DNA from: Actimicrobium sp047621665
GTDB lineage: Bacteria > Pseudomonadota > Gammaproteobacteria > Burkholderiales > Burkholderiaceae_D
Length of the DNA stretch: 64,000 bases
Assembly: GCA_047621665.1 (NCBI GenBank)
Contig: JBLHMB010000004.1
Location: 73,647 to 137,646, forward strand
Direction: 5' to 3'
This document shows positions 27,023-34,756 of this stretch, piece by piece. Under the pieces are notes generated by a model, which was given only the letters and a program-made list of their open reading frames with translations, did no database searches and had not been told where the DNA came from. Position numbers and translations under genes: made by a program. The stretch's first letter is position 1. Every line of letters starts with the position of its first letter.

Positions 27023-27102
27023 AAATTCCGGCAGAATTTCGAAGGACCTGAGTATAACCATAATCGCGGCGTGCGCTTTGATTGTGCCCTGTCGCCTGGC
27101 AC

Positions 27103-28401
27103 TCACATCGTCGCAAACATCGCCACCACCGCCACCACCGCCACCAGCATGATCACTACGCCGAGCCAGCCGATGACCGTGTGCCGGCGCGACAGCGTGA
27201 AAGTACCCATCACCTCGGGCGCCCGCGCCAGCAGCATCATCACCGCCATGATCGGCACCGCGATGACGCCATTAATCAGCGCACACCAGAACAGTGCCTT
27301 GATCGGATCAACCGGCGTGAAGTTGAGCAGCATGCCGCCGATGGTCGCCAGCGAAATGATCGCGTAGAACTCGCGCGCCTGCAGGGCTTTCAGGTCAAGC
27401 CCGTTACGCCACTTGAAACTCTCGGTGACCGCATACGCGGCCGATCCGGCCAGCACCGGCACGGCCAGCAAGCCGGTACCGATAATCCCCAGCGCAAACA
27501 GCAGGAAGGCAAACTCGCCGGCCACGGGGCGCAGCGCTTCGGCTGCTTGCGCCGAGGTCTGGATGTCGGTCACACCATGCAAGCCCAGCGTTGCAGCGGT
27601 GGTCAGAATGATGCAGAACGCGACGATATTCGAGAAGGCCATGCCGATGAAGGTGTCGGTCTTGATCCGCTTGAGTTGCACCAGCGCGCCGTCCGGCGCC
27701 TTGCGCAACGAGCGACCCGGACCTTCGGCGCGGATTTCCTCGACTTCCTGCGAGGCTTGCCAGAAGAACAGATACGGACTGATGGTGGTGCCAAATACCG
27801 CCACGATCAGCGTCACCGAATCATTGTTCCAGCGTAGTGTCGGCCACAGCGTGCCGAGCGCGACGGCCTGCCACGGCACATGGATTACGAACACCGTCGC
27901 CACATAGGCGAGCAAGCCGACGGTCAGCCATTTCAGGTAACGCACGTATTTGCGGTAGGGCAGAAAAATTTGCAGCGTCAGGCAGACGAAGCCGAAACCG
28001 AGCGAATACAGATGTGCCGAGCCGGTACCGATGACCAGTCGCGCGGCTTCTCCCATCGCCGCAATGTCGGCGGCGATATTGAGTACGTTGGCCACCAGTA
28101 GCAGGCAGACGATGGCATACAGCAGCCACGGTGGATAGGCGCGCCGGATATTGGCCGCCAGTCCGCGACCGGTGACCCGGCCGATGCGGGCTGACACCAG
28201 CTGGATGCCGACCATGAACGGATACGTCAGCACCACCGTCCACAGCATGTTGAAACCGAATTGCGCGCCGGCCTGCGAGTAGGTCGCAATGCCGGACGGA
28301 TCGTCGTCAGCCGCGCCGGTAATCAGGCCGAGGCCGAGTGCGCGCAGTGTTGCCGACAGCGGGTTGACCCTGGCGGGCGACGTCACATCGTCGGTCGGCA
28401 T
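27103..28401 (-). CDS. Divergent Nramp-like divalent metal transporter
   Basis: A 432-residue inner-membrane protein with about 11 helices. TM1 carries ADDDPSGIATYS, with DPSG where canonical MntH/Nramp has DPGN. TM6 reads GTTISPYLFFW, lacking the metal-contacting Met of the canonical A-x-x-M-P-H. Such changes occur in divergent Nramp branches, including Nramp-related Mg2+ transporters, so Mn2+/Fe2+ specificity should not be assumed. It lies 10 bp behind hemL and is probably the last gene of thiD-like/hemL/nramp. Confidence 0.85.
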   Translation of the reverse strand: MPTDDVTSPARVNPLSATLRALGLGLITGAADDDPSGIATYSQAGAQFGFNMLWTVVLTYPFMVGIQLVSARIGRVTGRGLAANIRRAYPPWLLYAIVCLLLVANVLNIAADIAAMGEAARLVIGTGSAHLYSLGFGFVCLTLQIFLPYRKYVRYLKWLTVGLLAYVATVFVIHVPWQAVALGTLWPTLRWNNDSVTLIVAVFGTTISPYLFFWQASQEVEEIRAEGPGRSLRKAPDGALVQLKRIKTDTFIGMAFSNIVAFCIILTTAATLGLHGVTDIQTSAQAAEALRPVAGEFAFLLFALGIIGTGLLAVPVLAGSAAYAVTESFKWRNGLDLKALQAREFYAIISLATIGGMLLNFTPVDPIKALFWCALINGVIAVPIMAVMMLLARAPEVMGTFTLSRRHTVIGWLGVVIMLVAVVAVVAMFATM

Positions 28402-28411
28402 GGCGGATCGG

Positions 28412-29701
28412 TCAGCTCAGGGCAAGATCTTCGAAGACGATCCGGGCTGCAGCGATGGTGGCGTCGATGACTGCATCGTCATGTTGGGCCGACACAAAGC
28501 CGGCTTCAAACGCCGCCGGGGCAAAATACACACCGTGGTCCAGCATGCGATGGAAATACGTATTGAAGCGGGTCTTGTCGGTGGCCATCATCGCGGCAAA
28601 ACTGTCCGGCACCTGCGCCGAAAAATACATGCCGAACATGCCACCGATCGAATCGGCGCAGAACGCGATGTCGTGTTCGCCGGCCGCGGTGGTGAGGCCT
28701 TGTACCAGTCGCAGTGTCTGGGCCGACAGTCCCTCGTAAAAGCCCGGCACCTGAATCAGCTTGAGCGTTGCCATGCCGGCGGCGACGGCCACCGGATTGC
28801 CCGACAACGTGCCGGCCTGGTAGACCGCACCGACCGGTGACATCTGCTGCATCAGGTCGGCCCGTCCGCCGAACGCGGCCACCGGCAAGCCGCCGCCGAT
28901 CACCTTGCCCAGTGCCGTCAGGTCCGGCACGATGCCGTAGATTGACTGAGCGCCACCCAGCGCAACCCGGAATCCCGACATCACTTCATCGAAAATCAGT
29001 ACGGTGCCGTATTCGGTGCAAAGCCGGCGCATGGTCGACAGGAATTCCGGGGTCGCCTTGATCAGGTTCATGTTGCCGGCGACGGGTTCGACGATGACGC
29101 AGGCGATTTCGTCGCCCATGTCGCGGAAAGCCTGTTCGAGTTGTTCGGGATTGTTGTAGTCGAGTACCAGCGTGTGCTTGACGAAGTCCTGCGGCACGCC
29201 GGCCGAGGTCGGATTGCCAAAGGTCAGCAAGCCACTACCGGCTTTCACCAGCAGCGAATCGGCATGGCCGTGATAGCAGCCTTCGAATTTGATGATTTTG
29301 TCGCGCCCGGTTGCGCCGCGCGCCAGACGTAACGCACTCATCGTCGCTTCGGTGCCGCTGGAGACCAGCCGGACCTGCTCGATCGACGGTACCAGCCGGC
29401 AAATTTCTTCTGCCATCAATACTTCGCCTTCGGTAGGTGCGCCGAAACTCAGGCCCAGCGCGGCGGCATCCTGCACCGCCTTGATCACGACCGGATGGGC
29501 ATGGCCGACGATGGCCGGGCCCCATGAGCCGATATAGTCGGTATAACGCTTGTTATCGGCATCCCAGAAATACGGACCGCTGGCGCGGGTAACGAAACGT
29601 GGCGTACCACCAACTGAACGAAAAGCGCGAACCGGCGAGTTAACGCCGCCCGGCGTGGTCAGTTGAGCACGGGCGAACAGGGTGTCGTTATTGGAACTCA
29701 T
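28412..29701 (-). CDS. hemL: Glutamate-1-semialdehyde 2,1-aminomutase
   Basis: PLP enzyme that makes 5-aminolevulinate from glutamate-1-semialdehyde in C5 heme synthesis. The 429-residue product contains PGGVNSPVRAF at the N-terminus, GPAIVGHAHP, YHGHADSLLVKAGSG, IFDEVMSGFRV and the PLP Lys in LGKVIGGGLPVAAFGG. Start MSSNNDTLF is chosen over a slightly earlier ATG by homology to the usual N-terminus. It is 26 bp behind the ThiD-like gene. Confidence 0.95.
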   Translation of the reverse strand: MSSNNDTLFARAQLTTPGGVNSPVRAFRSVGGTPRFVTRASGPYFWDADNKRYTDYIGSWGPAIVGHAHPVVIKAVQDAAALGLSFGAPTEGEVLMAEEICRLVPSIEQVRLVSSGTEATMSALRLARGATGRDKIIKFEGCYHGHADSLLVKAGSGLLTFGNPTSAGVPQDFVKHTLVLDYNNPEQLEQAFRDMGDEIACVIVEPVAGNMNLIKATPEFLSTMRRLCTEYGTVLIFDEVMSGFRVALGGAQSIYGIVPDLTALGKVIGGGLPVAAFGGRADLMQQMSPVGAVYQAGTLSGNPVAVAAGMATLKLIQVPGFYEGLSAQTLRLVQGLTTAAGEHDIAFCADSIGGMFGMYFSAQVPDSFAAMMATDKTRFNTYFHRMLDHGVYFAPAAFEAGFVSAQHDDAVIDATIAAARIVFEDLALS

Positions 29702-29727
29702 GAGTGGTATCGGCATTCAGGAAAAAA

Positions 29728-30606
29728 TTAGTGTGGGGGGGCGGCTTCGGGCGTGGCGTCGGCATCGGCATCGGCATCGGCATCGATATCCTGCGTCGTT
29801 TCGCGTGCCCAGAAATAGCGGTCCGGGATCAGCTTACCCATGCCCAGGCGCTGGGCACCGAGCAAGGCAGCATGAGTAAATTCTTGTGCCTCGAAAACTG
29901 CTTCCGGGGCTTCCAGTCCATTTGCCATCAGCGCGGCGATGGCCGCCGACATGGTCGTACCGGCTCCGGTGAAGGCACCCGGCAGGCGCGGCCAGCTATC
30001 CTGGCGGATCACGCCACCATCGCTGTAGAGCGTATTGGTTACTTCATGAGCGGCGCCGGGTATCCCGGTCACCAGCAGGAACGCACAACCCAGTTCGATC
30101 ACATGCAGCGCATCGATTTCCAGCGTGTCTTCGACAGTCGGTTCGCGCCAGGTTTCGGCTAGTCGGTCCAGTTCGCCAGCCGACAGCAGCAGCAGGCTCG
30201 CTTGCGGCAGCAGCAACTCGCGGATGGCCATCAGAACATCGTCGCCGTCCTGCACATCATCCGGGATGGCGGTGATGAACGGATCGAGGATAAGCGGAAT
30301 TTCGGGATAGTCGGATACGATCTCGGCAATGACCGAGACGTTTTCGATGCTGCCGACGGCACTGACCTTGAAGGCAGCCACGGCCATATCTTCGAGCACG
30401 ACGCGGGCCTGGTCGGAGACCCAGTCAGATTCGGTGATCTCCATGTCTTCGATTTTGGTGGTGTCGCTGATCAGTAATGCAGTGACCACCGACAGGCCAT
30501 GGCAACCCATCGCAGCGAAGGCGGCAATGTCGGCCTGAATGCCGATGGCGCCGATGGGATCGGCTGCGCCGAAGGTAAGGACAATGGGAGAAGTTTGGAT
30601 TTGCAC
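29728..30606 (-). CDS. Divergent ThiD-like (hydroxymethylpyrimidine kinase family) protein
   Basis: A 292-residue ribokinase-like protein. The N-terminal FGAADPIGAIGIQADIAAF is recognisably ThiD-like, as is LILDPFITAI. But the anion-hole motif is GAGTTMSAAIAA instead of the usual GTGCTLS, so the catalytic Cys is Thr, and the usual TPN segment reads LLLSAGELDR. Whether it still phosphorylates HMP is therefore uncertain. It ends in an Asp-Ala repeat (DIDADADADADAT) coded by a hexanucleotide repeat. The start is GTG 30606; no ATG precedes the first strand. It is divergent from rubredoxin by about 56 bp. Confidence 0.75.
   Translation of the reverse strand: MQIQTSPIVLTFGAADPIGAIGIQADIAAFAAMGCHGLSVVTALLISDTTKIEDMEITESDWVSDQARVVLEDMAVAAFKVSAVGSIENVSVIAEIVSDYPEIPLILDPFITAIPDDVQDGDDVLMAIRELLLPQASLLLLSAGELDRLAETWREPTVEDTLEIDALHVIELGCAFLLVTGIPGAAHEVTNTLYSDGGVIRQDSWPRLPGAFTGAGTTMSAAIAALMANGLEAPEAVFEAQEFTHAALLGAQRLGMGKLIPDRYFWARETTQDIDADADADADATPEAAPPH
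29760..29783. repeat. Hexanucleotide tandem repeat (CGGCAT)4
   Basis: Four perfect 6-bp units with degenerate units either side, coding the Asp-Ala tail of the ThiD-like protein. In-frame unit length would allow length variation without frameshift. Confidence 0.85.
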
Positions 30607-30662
30607 GGCGGGTAGATTAAGATGACGACTTCGTATTTTACTTGATTGAAGGGCAGCTAACT

Positions 30663-30869
30663 GTGAGTAACAACGTAACGTCGGAAGTGGCAGCAAAGCC
30701 GGACTATCAGACATGGATGTGCCTGATTTGTGGATGGGTGTATGACGAGGAGGCAGGTTTGCCCGAAGAAGGTATCGCAGCAGGAACCCGTTGGGCCGAT
30801 GTGCCGATGAACTGGACCTGCCCGGAGTGCGGCGCCCGCAAGGAGGATTTCGAGATGGTGACGATTTGA
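30663..30869 (+). CDS. Rubredoxin
   Basis: A 68-residue cytoplasmic electron carrier with one Fe(Cys)4 site: MCLICGWVYDEEAG and WTCPECGARKEDF give the two CxxC loops, with the usual aromatic core. The GTG at 30663 has GAAGGGCAG in front; a TTG seven codons upstream is a weaker alternative. It is divergent from the ThiD-like/hemL operon, a neighbourhood that appears conserved in Burkholderiales (from general knowledge). The redox partner is not evident here. Confidence 0.93.
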   Translation: MSNNVTSEVAAKPDYQTWMCLICGWVYDEEAGLPEEGIAAGTRWADVPMNWTCPECGARKEDFEMVTI

Positions 30870-30897
30870 TCATGTTGTGACTAGTTGCAGACAGATG

Positions 30898-30970
30898 CGC
30901 CCCTTCTGCGGGGCGTGATTTGATAATCGGCAAGCTATGTTAAAAGTTGGTAAAAAGCATCTTGCTTTTT
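30898..30970 (+). terminator. Two hairpins after rubredoxin
   Basis: A GC stem CGCCCC/GGGGCG (30898-30915) is followed by an A/T stem AAAAAGCA/TGCTTTTT (30952-30970), which ends in a T run and looks like an intrinsic terminator. They separate rubredoxin from pilG; the pilG promoter must lie after or within them. Confidence 0.65.
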
Positions 30971-31016
30971 CGTTGAGTTGCGATTTATATTGGCTCAAGT
31001 TAATTGAGATTACACC

Positions 31017-31448
31017 ATGACAACAGCTCTCGAATTGCCGGAAAACGCCAGTCTAAAAATCATGGTGATTGATGACAGCAGCACAATCAGGCGTTCAGCC
31101 GAAATTTTTCTTGGACAGGCCGGTTATCAGGTAGTACTCGCCGAAGACGGTTTCGATGCGCTGGCCAAGATGAGTGATAGCCGGCCCGCATTGATCTTTT
31201 GCGACATCTTAATGCCCCGCCTGGATGGTTATCAGACCTGCGCATTGATCAAAAAAAGTGCCCGATTCCACGCCACGCCGGTCATCATGCTGTCTTCTAA
31301 GGATGGTTTGTTTGATCGGGCCCGTGGCACACTGGTCGGCTCCGATGCGTATCTGACCAAACCATTTACCAAAGATAGTTTGCTGAAAATGGTGCGTGAA
31401 TTTACCGCCTCCGTGCAATCAGTCCCGGTTCTCCCTGAAAGCTCCTGA
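31017..31448 (+). CDS. pilG: Type IV pilus response regulator PilG
   Basis: Single-domain receiver (143 residues) of the Pil-Chp chemosensory system controlling twitching motility. KIMVIDDSS carries the acidic pair, IFCDILMPRLDG the phospho-Asp (about 63), VIMLSSKDG the switch Ser and YLTKPFT the Lys. There is no output domain. It heads pilGHIJL; its stop overlaps the pilH ATG. In Pseudomonas, PilG promotes pilus extension through PilB. Confidence 0.92.
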   Translation: MTTALELPENASLKIMVIDDSSTIRRSAEIFLGQAGYQVVLAEDGFDALAKMSDSRPALIFCDILMPRLDGYQTCALIKKSARFHATPVIMLSSKDGLFDRARGTLVGSDAYLTKPFTKDSLLKMVREFTASVQSVPVLPESS

Positions 31449-31813
31449 TGGCTATCCATAAAATTTTGATTGTCGACGATTCGCCGACGGAACGTTACTT
31501 TTTGACCGATGTACTGGTCAAAAATGGATTCTCAGTTGCGACGGCCGAAAATGGCGAAGAAGCGCTGCTCAAGATTAAGGCTGACAAGCCGCAGTTGATC
31601 TTGATGGATGTCGTGATGCCCGGACAAAATGGCTTCCAGGTGACCCGTTCCATTTCCCGGGATCCGGAAACCAAGGACGTACCGATCATCATTTGTACCA
31701 GCAAAGGTCAGGAGACCGACCGTATCTGGGGATTGCGTCAGGGCGCGCGCGACTACATCGTCAAGCCTGTTGATCCGCAGGAGTTGCTGGCCAAAATCGC
31801 AGCACTCGGCTAG
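31448..31813 (+). CDS. pilH: Type IV pilus response regulator PilH
   Basis: Single-domain receiver of 121 residues: ILIVDDSPTERYF, phospho-Asp in LILMDVVMPGQNG (about 54), PIIICTSKGQETDR and YIVKPVDPQELLAKI. The DSPTERYFL start and RIWGLRQGARDY helix are typical of PilH. It is thought to oppose PilG as a phosphate sink or retraction branch. It overlaps pilG by one base and precedes pilI. Confidence 0.92.
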   Translation: MAIHKILIVDDSPTERYFLTDVLVKNGFSVATAENGEEALLKIKADKPQLILMDVVMPGQNGFQVTRSISRDPETKDVPIIICTSKGQETDRIWGLRQGARDYIVKPVDPQELLAKIAALG

Positions 31814-31823
31814 CCCGGCACTC

Positions 31824-32408
31824 ATGAGCATGTCCGATATCGAGGTGGTACCCGCACATACGGATCAGATTGGGCGGAGTTATCGCAAGCCGGATGCAGC
31901 AGCGCGACGTCAACGCATGCGCGATTTTCAGTCGCAATTGGCAGTGCGGATGCAGGAGGCGCGTACTAGTGTGCGCAAACAGACCCGCCAGTTAGGCTTG
32001 CAGATCGGGCCCGAGCATTGCTTGTTGAGCCTGCGTGAGGCCGGCGAAATTGTTACTGTCGGTACGATAGCCCCGGTGCCGTTGACGCATCCGTGGTTTC
32101 TCGGGTTAGCCAACGTGCGCGGCAACCTGATCAGTGTGGTGGATCTGGCGCAGCTATGCGGCCATGGCGTCACGGTCATCGACAAGCAGGCGCGCATCAT
32201 TGCGTTCGGATCGTCACTGTCTTTCAATGGTGCCGTATTGGTGTCGCGTGTGATGGGTTTGCGGGACGTCGCCGCGATGACATTACAGAGCACTGGCGTC
32301 GGTCACGAAGCAGTATGTTTCTACCGCGATGCGGAGGGTATTGTGTGGCGGCAACTCGATGTATCCGCGCTCATCGCGGACCCGCAATTTCTTCAAGTTG
32401 GTTCATGA
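31824..32408 (+). CDS. pilI: CheW-like coupling protein PilI
   Basis: A 194-residue cytoplasmic scaffold that links the receptor PilJ to the kinase PilL/ChpA. The CheW domain covers about residues 50-190, with LANVRGNLISVVDLAQLCG as the recognisable core. The N-terminal ~45 residues are charged, as in PilI. The ATG at 31824 is just after the pilH stop. No second CheW (ChpC) gene is seen. Confidence 0.9.
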   Translation: MSMSDIEVVPAHTDQIGRSYRKPDAAARRQRMRDFQSQLAVRMQEARTSVRKQTRQLGLQIGPEHCLLSLREAGEIVTVGTIAPVPLTHPWFLGLANVRGNLISVVDLAQLCGHGVTVIDKQARIIAFGSSLSFNGAVLVSRVMGLRDVAAMTLQSTGVGHEAVCFYRDAEGIVWRQLDVSALIADPQFLQVGS

Positions 32409-32461
32409 TGGCCGGGACATCGGCGCACCGTTACTAAAAACAGGATTGAGGAGACCCGTTA

Positions 32462-34681
32462 ATGGCATTTAAGCTTCCCTTATTTTCTGGCCAAACAGCC
32501 GGTGCGGACCCGCTGACCCAGTCGACAACATCCCGGGAGTCCGGTCAGAACGCGACCTTTATCGGTGATGTGCTCGAAAATCGCGGTGACATTTCGTTGC
32601 CGTTAATTGGCAGTTTGCCGCTGCAAGAACAGGTTCGCGTGCTGTTTTTGCTGATGGCGGCGTCACTGGTGGCCGTCGGAGTATTCGTCTTCCTCAACGC
32701 CAGCTATTCGATACAGACCTCGGCGAAGAATCAGATTGCCGGCGATGCGTTGATGCATACGCAGCGTTTGGGCAAGGCTGCTCCGAATGCTGTTCAGGGT
32801 AATCTTCAGGCCTTCAGTCAGCTCGACGAGTCGCGCGTCGACTTCAATCGCGACCTTGACGTGCTGAGTAACGGCGGTATGTTCCAGGGGCTGAGCGTCC
32901 ACAGTCCGGACGCGACGATGGCACCACTTCTCGAACAGACCCGGCAGCTCTGGAGCAATACCGACAAGGCGGCAGCCACTATTCTCAAGCTCAAGAAAGA
33001 GCTATCCGGATTCGGTGCGACACTCCGGCAACTCAACACGTTGTCGCCCGGCTTGCTCGAACTGACTGAACAGATTTCGTCGCTGAAGGTACAGGGTGGT
33101 GCCTCGCCACGCGAAATCTCCGCCTCCGGTCAACTGGTCATGCTGACACAGCGCCTGGGCCGCAGCGCCAACGAATTTCTGACCTCCGAAGGGGTTAATC
33201 CAGAAACCGCATTCCTGCTCGGCAAAGATGTCAATACGTTCCGGGACATCACTGACGGTTTTCTCAATGGCAGCGAGGTGTTGCGGCTGGGTGCCACGCG
33301 CGATAAGGATGCGCGTGACAAATTGCTTGAACTGAAGGCGATGTTTGTAACGTATCAGGGTGCGGTCTCGACGATTCTCGCTAACTTGCAAAATTTCATC
33401 GCCGCCAAGCAAGCCGAGCAATTGATCTTCAATGAAAATGAAAATCTCAAGCAGCGCGTCAGTTTGCTGCAGCAGTCCTACCGGGATCGGCAGGCCACGC
33501 AGGCCTGGCTGCTGTATGCGATGGTCTTGAGTGCTTTGCTGGCAGTGACGGCGGCGGTCGGGATTGCCCTGGTACTGCTGCAGGACAGCCGAAACAGACG
33601 TAAGGACTCCGATGTACAGCGCCGGCAAGCTGAATTGCAGCGGTTCGAGGCCGAACGACAGCAGGAAGAAGCCCGTAGCTCAAATGATCAGAATCAGGCG
33701 GCCATCCTGCGCCTGATGAACGAACTGCAGGAAGTCGCCGATGGCGACCTGACCGTACAAGCCACCGTCTCCGAAGATATTACCGGCGCCATTGCCGATT
33801 CAGTCAACTACACTGTCGAAGAACTGCGTGGACTGGTCGGGCGCGTCACCGACACTGCCGCACAAGTGACCTCGGCATCGAACCAGGCCCAGCAAATTTC
33901 GACGGCACTGCTCAGTGCATCACAACGTCAGTCGCGCGAAATTCAGGAGACCGGCCAGGCCGTGCTCGACATGGCATTGCAAATTACTGATGTCTCAAAA
34001 TCGGCGAATGAGTCGGCCGACGTCGCGCGGCAGTCAGTGAGTGCCGCTGACGAAGGCGCGCAAGCGGTCGAGAATGCCATCAAGGGTATGCACGAAATTC
34101 GCGAGCAAATTCAGGAGACCTCGAAGCGCATCAAGCGCCTTGGCGAGTCTTCGCAAGAGATCGGTGAGATCACCGAGCTGATTTCGGATATCACCGAACA
34201 AACCAACGTACTCGCGCTCAATGCGGCAATTCAGGCTGCTTCGGCTGGCGAGGCGGGACGTGGTTTTTCGGTCGTGGCAGAAGAGGTGCAGCGTCTGGCC
34301 GAGCGCTCGGGTGAAGCGACCAAGCAGATCGGCGCGCTGGTGCGGACCATTCAGACCGATACGCATGATGCGGTGGCCGCCATGGAAAAGTCGACTCAGG
34401 GCGTTGTTGAAGGAGCACGACTGTCGGATGCGGCCGGTGCTGCCTTGTCCGATATCCGGCGCGTCTCGAACCGGCTGGCAGAACTGATTCAGGGTATTTC
34501 GCACTCGACCGAGCAGCAGGCCACCTCGGCCAATGGCGTGGTGCACAATATCCAGAACATCCTGAGCGTGACCGAACAAACCCAGCAAGGTACGCAGCAA
34601 ACTGCTGCATCGATCCGCGAACTGGCAAGATTGGCCGAAGAACTGAAAAATTCGGTGTCGCGTTTCAGGGTCACGGCCTGA
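32462..34681 (+). CDS. pilJ: Type IV pilus chemoreceptor PilJ
   Basis: Membrane receptor of 739 residues. TM1 at about 58-80 and TM2 at about 348-370 bound a large periplasmic region with two PilJ-type modules (LMHTQRLGKAAPNAVQG; LVMLTQRLGRSANEFL). HAMP follows, then the signalling domain with the conserved hairpin EQTNVLALNAAIQAASAGEAG. Possible methylation helices are present but no CheR or CheB gene is in the cluster. It probably senses surface contact or pilus state. Confidence 0.95.
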   Translation: MAFKLPLFSGQTAGADPLTQSTTSRESGQNATFIGDVLENRGDISLPLIGSLPLQEQVRVLFLLMAASLVAVGVFVFLNASYSIQTSAKNQIAGDALMHTQRLGKAAPNAVQGNLQAFSQLDESRVDFNRDLDVLSNGGMFQGLSVHSPDATMAPLLEQTRQLWSNTDKAAATILKLKKELSGFGATLRQLNTLSPGLLELTEQISSLKVQGGASPREISASGQLVMLTQRLGRSANEFLTSEGVNPETAFLLGKDVNTFRDITDGFLNGSEVLRLGATRDKDARDKLLELKAMFVTYQGAVSTILANLQNFIAAKQAEQLIFNENENLKQRVSLLQQSYRDRQATQAWLLYAMVLSALLAVTAAVGIALVLLQDSRNRRKDSDVQRRQAELQRFEAERQQEEARSSNDQNQAAILRLMNELQEVADGDLTVQATVSEDITGAIADSVNYTVEELRGLVGRVTDTAAQVTSASNQAQQISTALLSASQRQSREIQETGQAVLDMALQITDVSKSANESADVARQSVSAADEGAQAVENAIKGMHEIREQIQETSKRIKRLGESSQEIGEITELISDITEQTNVLALNAAIQAASAGEAGRGFSVVAEEVQRLAERSGEATKQIGALVRTIQTDTHDAVAAMEKSTQGVVEGARLSDAAGAALSDIRRVSNRLAELIQGISHSTEQQATSANGVVHNIQNILSVTEQTQQGTQQTAASIRELARLAEELKNSVSRFRVTA

Positions 34682-34756
34682 GCGACTCCGAATCAACGAT
34701 GTTGACGAGACGTTCTTCATAGGACAGATCGCTTTTTGAATTCCCGCGAGGTAGTC

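Noticed and set aside
30555..30670. Possible thiamine (TPP) riboswitch before the ThiD-like gene
   Set aside because: No THI-box CTGAGA element is visible in the short divergent gap.
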